Source: Pascua guehoae
Lineage: Eukaryota; Basidiomycota; Tremellomycetes; Trichosporonales; Trichosporonaceae
Assembly: GCA_001600415.1 (NCBI GenBank)
Contig: BCJX01000011.1
Coordinates: forward strand, 923,285-987,284
DNA: 64,000 bases
Direction of reading: 5' to 3'
Part shown: positions 16,361 through 26,552 of the stretch, piece after piece
How positions within the stretch are numbered: the first letter of the stretch is position 1
Layout of the letters: every line of letters begins with the position of its first letter
Notes under the pieces: generated by a model
What the model saw: only the letters and a program-made list of their open reading frames with translations
Told to the model about the DNA's origin: nothing
Database searches by the model: none
Made by a program: the position numbers and the translations under genes

Positions 16361-19300
16361 ATGTCCCGTATCCCACTCCCCAACGGTGGTCTTCATCACA
16401 ACTCTCGCTCATCATCACCCACCACCTCTAGCATGAGTTCATCGTACGCATCTCCCTCGGCCGATCCACGCAGGAAGCAGAGCAGGCGCGACGAGGTGAG
16501 TGCGATCTCCGAAAACTATACCCTGTCGCAACCTTCCTTTGTTGCCTCTCGCCCCTCCCCCCCCTTCCCTTGGCTTTTTTTCCCCCTCCATTGCTGTCCT
16601 GCGCCCATGTCATGCCGTGCACATATCTGCTGGTAGCATGCACGCAACCTTGTGCAGCAACGCATGAACATCTGTTGCCACGTAGAAGCAACGACGACGA
16701 CCACTTGTGGTTCGGAGACGCACGGGGCGATTGTGGCCGGGCCTGTGCGAACGTCGCCGAGTGCCGAGTGCCTTTGTCTCGTGTTTGCCGCGGCGTGATC
16801 CACTTTAACCTGAACGCCTGCATGGCTTGCATGGCCTGGCCTGTCACGCCATGCGCGCCATATAACACTGCCTTGGCCCCATTCCCCCCCGCCCTCCCCT
16901 TGTTTCTCCTTGTGCATGCTCTTGGCTCGGTCACTCGGCAGGACAATACGAGCACTACCCACGGGACACGCCTGTGCTCTCTACCCCGTTTCTTGAGCGG
17001 AGCGACTGTATCGCCCCGCTCTCTGCTAGCCTGCCGGGTAACGTCTCCCCACACCAATCCCCTGGCTTGTGTTCTGTCACACTTGTTCTTCTCCCTTTCT
17101 CTGCCGTGACTCATCTCTCGCCATGTCCAACGCTCAGACTATCTCCTCTTCGCTCGCCCCTGCTGCTGCCCCTCCCTCTCTCCCTACCCCCCCTCCGTCC
17201 GACAAACACCACTCCTCCAAACGCGTAACCCCCGGCACATCAACACAAATACCGCTCGATACCCCGCCTTCTTCGGACCCCTCGGAATCGCCACGGTTCT
17301 CAACCGCCGGTCTGCCATTGTCATCTTCACCGGCATCCTCACCGTCCGTCTCTGGTTTACCAAACGGCAAAACTTCATTTCCGTTCCCTAATGGCAACGA
17401 TGCACCACAACCCGCGACACGCACCTCTGTCGACGAAACAACCCAACGGCAACGTTACCACTCTACGGTATCCAAAACGGACATTGCCTCGCTTGCCGCC
17501 CCTGCTGCCCCACTGAACCGCTCTAAATCGTCTCGCACCTTTGGATCCAAATTACAGTCGCTGCGCAAGAAGATTGAGAATGAGCTCTCTCGCAAGCGCC
17601 CTGGTGGCCGCAGCGGAGCTCAGCGTGACCAGCTCCAGGAGCCGTCCTCGATCAACAAGCGCCCGTCGAAGCGCGCCTTAAAGGGCACTGTCGCTGGTCT
17701 TCGTCCCAGCCCTGCCCTGACCGTTCCCGAGGGCATGAGTGTCGCCGATGCATCCCAGCTCTGTGCCGCCAAGCGCACCGACTGTGTCCTTGTTGTCGAC
17801 GACGAGGAGGGCCTCAGCGGTATCTTCACTGCCAAGGACCTGGCATTCCGCGTTACTGCGGACGGCCTCGACCCTCGCACCACCACGGTCGCCCAGATTA
17901 TGACCAAGAACCCCATGGTTACCCGCGACACGACGAGCGCTACCGAAGCACTGCAGCTCATGGTGTCGCGTCACTTCCGCCACCTGCCCGTTTGCAACGA
18001 GGACGGCGACGTTGTCGGTCTTCTCGACATTACCAAGGTCTTCCACGACGCGCTGGCCAAGGTCGAGCGCAGCTCGTCTGCGACCAACCAACTTTCGGCA
18101 GCCCTTGCCGGTGTCCACAACGAGCTCGGCTCGGGTCTTGTTGGCAACCCCCAGGCTGCGGCCATGATGGCGTACGTCGACGCTCTCCGCGACCGCATGT
18201 CAATGCCCGACCTCCTCTCGGTCCTCGACACGAGCCTGCCACCGCCCACGGTCTCGCCTCGCACCTCGGTGCGTGAGGCCGCCCGTCTTATGAAGGAGCG
18301 CCGTACCACGGCTGTCTGTGTCCTCGAGCCTTCTACTGGCAGTGTCATGTCGGGTACCAGCAATCCTACAAGACCGCCCAAGATTGCTGGTATCTTCACC
18401 TCCAAGGACGTTGTCCTCCGTGTGATTGCTGCCGGTCTCGACTCGGCGCGCTGCAGTGTCGTGAGAGTCATGACCCCGCACCCGGACACGGCTCCGCCCA
18501 CGATGATTGTCCAGGATGCTCTCCGCAAGATGCACCAGGGCCACTACCTCAACCTTCCCGTCGTCGAGGACGACGGCCGCCTCATGGGCATTGTCGACGT
18601 GCTCAAGCTCACTTATGCCACGCTCGAGCAAATCGAGCAGATGAGTGATGACCGCGGCAACGAGGGCCCCATGTGGGGCAAGTTCTTCGACAGCTTCAAC
18701 TCGGGCGGTGCCGACGAAGACAGCCAGTCTGCCCTGTCGTTGAACGACACGCCGTCCAAGAGCAGCGTTGCCGGCGAAGGTCACCAGCGTCAGATCTCGA
18801 GCATTACTTCGCCCATCTCTGAAGTCATGCCCAACGACTCGGCGTCTGCAGTCAATGAGCAGATTTCCGAGCTCGGCCTCAAGGGCGCGGGTCCAGGTTC
18901 TTCCGTTGCCCCCGCCTTATCGGTCATCGACGACGGCACGTACGTGTTCAAGTTCAAGACGCCGTCGGGCCGTACGCACCGCTTCCAGGCGCGTCACGAC
19001 AACTACGAGTTACTGCGTGATATTGTGCACGGCAAGCTCTCGACCGACCCCTTCTTTGACACTCCCTCGGACCCCAGCGCACCCACGCCAGACCCGTCCG
19101 TGTTCACGCTCAGCTATACGGACGACGACGGCGACCTTGTCGAGATTACCGCCGACAGCGACGTCTCTGACGCCGTGCGCATTGCCCGTGGCCAGCAGAC
19201 GGACCGTATTGTTCTCGTCGTGAACGGCGGAAAGAACTGGGAGGATGCCATGCGCGAGAAGATTGTCGAGGAGCCTGTTGAAGAAGTCAAGGTTGTCGAG

Positions 19301-19549
19301 CCAGCCCCGACCGTCGTTACCGTCGAGGAGACGCCGACGTTGGTCAACGACGACATCAAGAGCGGTGGCGACCCTGCCGTCGTCCCTACGTATGGCGCCA
19401 AGGGTGTAGTCCACACCAAGCCCCAGCAGCAAGTTCAGGGGGACCTCATCATGGGTGTCCTCCCCAAGGACCTCGCCCTCCCTGCCGCCGTCGGCTTCCT
19501 TGGCGTCGTCATTGCGGGCGTCTTTGTGGCCTCGCGTTCGAACAAATAG
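16361..19549 (+). CDS. CBS-domain and PB1-domain protein with C-terminal membrane anchor
   Basis: Four CBS motifs form two Bateman modules. Clear examples are LAFRVTADGLDPRTTTVAQI with HFRHLPVCNEDGDVVGLLDI, and VVLRVIAAGLD with HYLNLPVVEDDGRLMGIVDV. They are followed by a PB1 domain (YVFKFKTPSGRTHRFQA, then acidic YTDDDGDLVEITADSD) and a tail helix AAVGFLGVVIAGVFVA. CBS pairs bind adenosyl ligands and PB1 mediates dimerisation; the layout matches fungal Mug70-type proteins of unknown role. Two starts are possible. An exon at 16361-16495 (MSRIPLPNGG) would join by a GTGAGT donor to an ACAG acceptor at 17557, phase 0, giving 708 aa. Alternatively a start at 17123 (MSNAQTISS) reads straight through for 808 aa. 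The distance of 1,062 nt between 16496 and 17557 could hold an internal promoter. Confidence 0.8.
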
Positions 19550-20090
19550 ACATTCTGAACCCGTAACAAAAATACCCCGCGAGACCACAGAGCCACCACC
19601 CCCGCAACGACCACCCGATTCGATTCGCCAGCCCGCCGCATCGCCGTCCCCTCCCTTACAATTGTACTCTGTATTACTGTCGTCTCGCACACAGAAACCA
19701 CAAAAAAAAAGAACCAAGCAGCACGGAATGACATGTATACGTGGGTAGACTGGATACGCGAGTCATGAATGTGTGCATGTGCCAAGAATGATTCGCCAAG
19801 TGGCAAGTGGGATACAACGACGGGTCGAGCTACTCGATAGTGAGCTTAGCGGTCTCTTCGTCAGTACGACCTCTCGTGCTTGGTCTCCCCCTGGCCGCTC
19901 CTGCACGCGTTCTCTGCTCCTGCACGCGTCCTCAGCCATTCTGCAGAAGTGATCAAACTCTGGATTACTCACTCAGTCCTTTTCCCCAGTCATCTGCCCT
20001 CTGCACCGATACTGACATGCTACGCGACACATGCGTGATGGGTGATGCATAATCTACAACGCTCTACGAGCGGGCGAGCGGGTGCCGCGC
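19550..20090. other. Convergent intergenic region
   Basis: Between the stops of the CBS/PB1 gene (+) and the uS13m gene (-). An A-run at about 19702-19711 may lie in the 3' untranslated region. Nothing else stands out. Confidence 0.5.
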
Positions 20091-21317
20091 CTACTGCATG
20101 CCGAGCATGCGCAGGATCTGCGACGGGGGCTGGGGGACGGGGGCGTTAAAGGTCGCAGTGGAGAAGGTGCTGTTGTGTTAGTGGTGAAAAGGCGAGGGGT
20201 GAGGAGGCGAGAGAGCAAGGGGAGAGGAGCATTCTATGGGGTGCAGCACACAACAAAACGAGCAGGATAGGCAAATAGAGTTCAAAGGGAAGTGTGACGA
20301 GGTCGAGAAGGGAGATGAGAACAAGGAGAGAAAAAGGAGAGGGAGCAGTAATGGCAGCGCCTGGAGAGGGCAAATGAAACAAAAGAAACGACACCGCAAC
20401 GGAGACCAGCCACCAAGAAGATCAAAGAGCGCAAGTGAAGCCTTAGATAGCCATGGGAGCAGGAGCAAGTTCCTCCCAACCGCGAGCAAGTCCGTAGCGC
20501 ATGACTGCGTCCACAGCTATGTCCGACCTAACAAAGCATCTCCATCCACCGGTTCCGCGTCCCTTTGCTTCTCATCGCGTCTCCAACCACCTGTCCAGGG
20601 ACCTCGCCTCGTCCTTCCCATCGCGACCCGTCCCACTTGCTCATCTGGGGCCTCTAACGCTCAAGGGTCGAGACCGATCTCTGTAGTACCCTCCCGTGGC
20701 CAGAGCACAGGAACACGCAATCTGCCGACGGGTTTACAACCACATCTCCCCACCACTGCGCGTACACCGCACTCTTCCACTGACACCTGTCTCCTAACTC
20801 ACCTAAATCCCTTCGAGTCCTTGATGCGCAGCAAAAAGTTGCGCTTGCGCGCCGTCCTCGCGTTTGTACGCGTGCCCTGTCCACGGACGGGGAGACCCAT
20901 GGCGTGCCTGCGCCCGCGGTATGTGCCAATGTTGCGGTGGTGCTGGACGTTGCTGAGCGTGTCGCGGCGGAGGTCTGTCTCAATCTTGAGCGTCTGGAGG
21001 GGGTCGCGGCCGCCGGCGCCAAACGCCTTTGTGACCACCTCGGGCTGCTTGCCCTTTGCGGCCGCGCTCAAGCTGGGGGCAGTCGTACCAGGGGCAGCGA
21101 TGGGGGTGACGCTGGGGCGCGTGCTGGTGGCCGGGGACGAGAGGTAGGCGCTCAACGCGGTGACCTGGGGTTCGGTGAGGGACGAGACGGTCGCGGTCTC
21201 GGGGATCTGGAGGCGGGCAATGAGGCGGCGGGCCATGGTTTCGCCAATGCCGTGGAAGGACAGGAGGGCGACGCGGACCAGCTTGTGCTCCGGGAGGTGG
21301 TGCCCGAGGAGATGCAT
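20091..21317 (-). CDS. SWS2: Mitochondrial small-subunit ribosomal protein uS13m
   Basis: Exon 1 (21317-20803) starts [20 protein letters not shown] and carries the uS13 helix-two-turn-helix ([18 protein letters not shown]). It ends with the family hallmark [23 protein letters not shown], which contacts the head of the small subunit and P-site tRNA. An internal Ala/Ser/Pro-rich insertion (about residues 50-90) is unlike bacterial uS13. The frame would stop at 20799 after KDSKGFR. However, a GTGAGT donor overlaps that stop, and an acceptor at 20170-20172 continues in phase into an exon (20169-20091) ending [11 protein letters not shown]. With it the protein is 197 aa. That exon looks coding, but the 633-nt intron is long for this window. 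It shares its upstream region with the divergent gene at 21646. Confidence 0.82.
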
Positions 21318-21645
21318 TGTGGCGGGTCGTCGGGGTGGGGAGCCGGGGTAGCGGGTTGAGGTGGGTGTGGATGGGGTTTGTTGCTAGCTAGCGAGAATGG
21401 CCTCCACTTGGAAACAAAAGTCGGAACAGGAGTTGGGTGGATGGGAGGGGTGGCTGCCACAGGGGCGGAGAAAACCGGCGATACGCGCTCCTGGCTGGCA
21501 ACCGTCGGGTCTTTGAGATTTCAGAGCCATCCACCACCAGTCCTCCACTCTGTTTGCTTGCTTGCTGCGACCACAGTACGAGCGCCGAGCCCAAAAAGCC
21601 CATCATCCTCACCGACCCACACGTCGACAACGCACCCACGCCACG
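21318..21645. promoter_or_regulatory. Bidirectional promoter between two mitochondrial-protein genes
   Basis: Only 328 bp separate the start codons of uS13m (-) and the presequence-bearing gene (+). The space contains CT-rich leaders on both sides and no coding exon, so both genes must draw on shared promoter DNA. Confidence 0.5.
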
Positions 21646-22804
21646 ATGAGGCAAACCCTCCAGCTCCTCGCAAAGGCCGGGCCCTTCGGCCTCAAGGCCG
21701 GGCACGTCGGCCTCAGCTCCCGCCCTGCCACACGATTGGCGCCGTCGTCCTTGCGCACCACATCATCTTCGCCCTCTTTCAAGACTCACCCGGCACCACA
21801 GCCAGAGCCCACGCAGGAGGCGTTTGCGCTCGTCCGCCAGATCCTCGAGGAGCGTCCCCGGCATTTCCGCGAGATTCTCATTGCGGGCGTCGACCGTGTC
21901 CGCATTGAGCGGTCAGAAACCCCCGCGGCAGAGGACGAGGCGGCAGCGGAGCCAGCCGCGCAGGGCAAGGGCAAGAAGGGCAAGGGCAAGGCAAAGTTGC
22001 CTCCGCCCAGGAAGGACGGGATGGAGGTGCCCGCGGGTCACCCTTTCGTGTCTGGATCGTGAGTAGAGTGTGTGCGAGTTGCACCGCGAGTTGAACGACG
22101 AGAAGAGGAAGGGGGTGTTTTTGGTGGGACGGTCTCGAGCAAGGCAAGCAATGCGGCGGCTCGATGAGTCGCGCGTCGGGCTGTTGTGTTGAACATGGCC
22201 CGCACATGGCTGTGTACCAGTTCCCCGCCTGTACACGACAGCCACGGGCATCCTCTTCTCCTTTACATGCTCCCGCGTCGTCACGTCTACCTGTGTGGCA
22301 GTGCTGACACCCAGGTTCCTGAAGAAGCGTATCCTCCGCCTGCTCGCGTCCCAACGTCTCATCGAGAAGCGCTGGCTGCCCGCCGACCCCGGATCGATCC
22401 TCCTCCGCGGCACCAGCAACGCGGACAAGCTGTGGGCCAAGTGGGAGCTGAGCGACGCCGACACCACCAAGGCCCGGTGGAACCGCCTGACCTCGGCCCC
22501 CGTGACGACGCGCGACTTGAGCGAGATGGGCGCCGAGGTGGCACGCGAGCGCGAGGCCGAGGCGCGCGCAGCGCGCCAAGCGCGCTTTGCGTCGGGTGAG
22601 GAGACGCGTACTGAGCGCGATATTTGGGAGTGGGACGAGCGGCCCAAGGGCATTACGACACCGCTCGAGCGGACGCACCTCAACAAGCGCCGCTCAAGGG
22701 CGCGCCCCGCAAAGGAGGAGCGCCGCGCGGCGTACGAGACGGAGCGTGCCGAGGCCGAGGAGGAGGCGAGGGCCGCGGTGGCAAAGGAGGCCGGACAGCA
22801 TTGA
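21646..22804 (+). CDS. Unknown mitochondrial protein with N-terminal presequence
   Basis: Two exons, 21646-22058 and 22315-22804, join in frame to 300 aa. The first 40 residues (MRQTLQLLAKAGPFGLKAGH then many Ser and Arg) form a typical matrix-targeting presequence. A Lys/Gly-rich linker (QGKGKKGKGKAKL) follows. The second exon encodes a basic, conserved-looking core (FLKKRILRLLASQRLIEKRW) and a long charged helix rich in Ala, Glu and Arg (EREAEARAARQARF). The basic composition and the divergent neighbour uS13m suggest a part of the mitochondrial ribosome or gene-expression machinery. That is inference, as I cannot name the family. The 256-nt intron has GTGAGT and CTGACACCCAG ends. Confidence 0.72.
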
Positions 22805-23099
22805 TGCATTTTCACTACTCGCATGGCGATTGTGCGCGGGCTGGTGTAGGCCGCGAGGGCTGCCCTGTCGTGATTCTGACCATACCATTTCTCACGTAGG
22901 TTGGGAGGGAGCGCGAGTGCGGGCGCGAATGTGGCACTGTGGCACATACGAAGGAAGGCGACTTGTGGCACTTACCACTTCCTTTTGACTACCTGACCTC
23001 GCACCCGAGGAAGACATTAACCTTGCATCTCTCCTCATCTCACACTTGTCCTCACCGCCTCTTGTAATCACCTTGGCAGCTTGTGCAGCCACCCCGCTC

Positions 23100-25284
23100 A
23101 TGTCCCTTGCCCCCCCCTCGACCGCGCCCACTGTGCCGCCCGCGTCGCCATCAAACTCCTTGGACCTTGCGCGTCGTACCGCGAGCAGCTTGCCCGCCAT
23201 TGTCCCGGCGTTTGAATACTCGCTTTCCCCCGGCGCCATTGTCCCCGCGCCGTGGGAGGTGAACCCGGTTCTATCTCGTCCATCTCCTTCTCCGTCCCCA
23301 TCTCCATCCACATCCCCATCCCCTTCTCCGTTCCCATCCCCACCCCCATCCCCATCTCCAGAGAAACCTGACACCGACTCGTCCCTATCGTCTCCGTCAC
23401 CTCTCCCCCTTCTCGTTGACACCACAAACTCTTCCCTCATTGACACCACCTCTTGCCCCATCACCCCATCTTCAACGACCTCGACAAGCCCCACAAGCCC
23501 GACAGTCTTGCCCCTCGACGCACCCCTCGATACACCTCCCCCACCGTACTCGCCCCTCCCCGCGCCGGAAATGTCAGGGTGGTGGCGCGACAGCCCTTGC
23601 TGGACGTTGTCCTCGCCAAACAACACCCCGCTCGGCCGTCCGTCCCACCGTCCTCGTCGACGCAATGGTCCCCCCCGAACCAACAATACGTCCCAAGCCC
23701 ACCCCCAGCCTCGCGGCCATGACGACCACCCTCTTCCACACACGCGACCACACACCACCACCCATACCCAATCGCCTCATACCCTAGCCGTGGTACCCGC
23801 CCCAGTAGCGCTCCACTACACGGCCCTCCAGCTGCGCCTCCGCTCCGGCTTCCTCCTCCGCGCACACACGCCCCACTCGCCGCCCCTCTGCACCACCGGC
23901 CCGGGCGCGGGCTTTGCGACGCACGGGTTCGGCCAGGTGTCGCCGGCCGCGTACGCCGCTGCGCTCAGGGAGAGCAATGTGGGGCGCGACGCGTGGAGGA
24001 AGGGCGCGTACGTTGCCGATTCGATCGAGCGGCACCTCGCCGCGGGCTGGGGGAGGGCGTGGGCGAGGGGAGTGGGGGGTGATCGCGGAAATGCGGGGGG
24101 CAGTGAGACTGGGGAGACTGGTGAGACAGGTAAGATACGAAATCGGGGGAATCCCAAGACACGGCCCGGACAGCCCCGCCTCACACCCTCCCCCACCCAT
24201 CCCTCTGACATACGGCTGACTCGCCACCAGACGACGACCTCCGCTGGCTCTCGGCCACGTCGAGCCTGGACCACGCCGTCTTCCTTGCCGCCGCCGCCGT
24301 CGCCCAGGGCCAGACTGTGCGGATGGCGCTGATCGGCCCCGGCGACGAGGTGCGCGTCACCCCTGGGCAGGTCTGGGACGGCCCACTCGACGACGACACG
24401 CGCGCGCGCGTCGAGGCGGCGGGCAACGCGGGCGAGGTGTGGTTCTACGGCCGCGTGTTTCGGGAGAGCATTGTGGCCGACTTTGTGTGGACCCCAGAGG
24501 TGAGTGTGAGCGAGGACGCCTTGCTCTCCGCGTGGGGGATCGCGACAGGGTGGTGTGCCTAGGCCCGGGAAGATTGCCAGTGCTCCTTTAAATGTCGGAC
24601 AGGATGTCACCAGACATTCCATTCGCGTCCGCTCAAACCAAACGACAGACATGAGACCGTCTCATCACGGCTGACACCAGGCACTCCCCTTCGCCCTCCC
24701 CGGCCGCTTCTTCAAGGAGCCCGCAAAGCGTCCCCGCGGCGCGGGCTGGGTCGACTGCCTCGCCTGGGACGCGCGCACGGATACATGGCCAGTCGCGGCG
24801 GCGCGCATGGCGGCGGGGAGTCGGTGGGGATGGGACGACCAGCCCGTGCATCGGTGAGTTGGAGAGGGGATCGGAGGGAGGGTGTTGTGTCGGGACTGCG
24901 CAGTGTGGCATGAATGGTGGGCTCCGGGGCGGGAGTCAGGCAGGACATGCCGTGCAGCTGGCGAGTACTCGGTGCCGCGGGGGTCAGAGAAAATAGCAAC
25001 ACGCAACAGTGACGCTCACACCCCAGCCTCCCGTTCGCGTGGCCTCCGACCTCTGCATCCGGACCGTCGGTCCCACCACGGCCACCGGCCCCACGCCCCC
25101 CGCGACCCCTGGCCGTAACCCACAAGGCGCACAGCGACCTGCTGAACAAGGCCGCCGGCGAGGGCGTGCCTTCCTGGACCCCGCTGCGGCCGTTCGTCCC
25201 CCCCGTCGTGCCCGTTGAGCGACTGGTGAGCTGCACTGAGTTGGACGTAACTGATAGCAGGTCGAGTTTGATGGGGAGCGTTAG
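23100..25284 (+). CDS. Unknown Pro/Ser-rich protein
   Basis: Exons 23100-24129, 24231-24499, 24681-24853, 25027-25225 and a short last exon 25261-25284 chain in frame. The last 35-nt intron has GTGAGC and AGCAG ends and leads to EFDGER then stop; without it the frame stops at 25318. The first third is a Ser-Pro repeat (SPSPSPSPSTSPSPSP) encoded by TCCCCATC-type hexamers, and the middle is low complexity with His/Thr runs. The C-terminal part looks globular: ALQLRLRSGFLLRAH, DHAVFLAAAAVAQGQTVRMA, GEVWFYGRVFRESIVADFVW, then GWVDCLAWDARTDTW and VTHKAHSDLLNKAAGEG. I do not recognise it. The disordered start followed by a compact end resembles fungal signalling or cytoskeletal proteins, but no catalytic motif is visible. 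Confidence 0.65.
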
Positions 25285-26552
25285 GGAGATATGGTGGCTT
25301 TTCAGGCGTACAGTTTGATACTGACTGGTGGGCGGGCTAGTGTACAGTAGTGAATATCTGACGTAGCGGTTTTGCAATGTGACCAGAGGCATGTTCAAGC
25401 GACATCTGATGTTGAGGCTGATGCAAGGGAGATTCCTACTGTTTGGGTCTGTTGGATGCCGGCGGCGGGTATACGATCAGGACGGGCAAGAAGTCAGTGC
25501 TCTCAAGTTGGCCGAAGAAGGAAATGACATGGAAGGGAGACTCAAGTTGCGGAGTAAATAGCAAGCAGCCTCGGACGACATTGTGTAGAACGAGTTGCTG
25601 GTTATGTACTGGCATTCGCTGGCACTGGGTCCCACACTCGTCCACCCCCAAAAGCGTACCACAGCAGGCAAGAATTGGTTTGCCATGCAGCCGGTGACGT
25701 TTCGTCGAGGATGTGTATGGGTTATAGCGACGAGGTTAAGCCTGTCGTGCCCTGGTGAGTCGGAAAATAGGGTGGTAATCCCACCGTGTTGAGTGCCTTT
25801 GAGTGATGGATGACCATTCAATGGATGGACGGCACAGGTTACGACGATTCACAGCATAATGGTCAGTCATAGGGTCAGATTGGTCCTAGCTGTGTTCTCA
25901 CCGGCGGCGGATTCATCTCAGCCTGGGTCGCGATCGGGCCTGCGCGTACCTTGGTGGTCTCCTGAGACGTGGTGCGCTCTGGCCTGCTGCAGATGGTGAA
26001 CGGTACAGCCGGTAAGCGCCTGGAACGGTATCCGTATCTGAACCCATCACTTGCTCAATCTGTCTATGGCTTACTGCCATCTCATCTGTGAATCAGGGCG
26101 CGCCTGTCCACCGTCCGCGGAGGCACAGGTGGGCACTGCCCGTCTGGCTGCTTGTTCCTTGGGAGTAATCTAATCTGCTTCCGACAAGACGCCGAGTACG
26201 TTACCCCCACGTCCCAAGGCAGTGAGCGCCGCACAACCGACTGGCATTACTGCCTGTAGGACATGTAGACTCTATCGACACCACTGCACCCAAGAGCGGA
26301 CAGTAAGAAGCATCAGTAAAGTCCACCAGCAACCATGTTTTCCATCGCGCGTTGCGCGTTGCATGGCCATAGCCAGCAAACACCATGTGGATACTTTTCG
26401 GAAAAACCGTCCTCGTGGCCCCACATGCCACAGTCTGGCACGCCTGACGTCACCCACGGTATATAACCCACAACAAACTATACCATCTTTCCACATCGCC
26501 CACACCCCGTCCCGCTTCCCCCTCTCCCTCGTCTCCCACAGACTCCCCTACG
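25285..26552. other. Intergenic region of about 1.3 kb
   Basis: No coding chain on either strand. The last 100 bp before the next gene are CT-rich with TATATAAC at 26460-26467, about 90 bp upstream of the polymerase X start, a plausible TATA element. Confidence 0.45.

Noticed and set aside
20178..20489. Minus-strand Leu/Ser/Phe-rich open frame in the uS13m intron
   Set aside because: It reflects a CT-rich strand; its codon use is unlike the real genes and it lacks splice or promoter signals.
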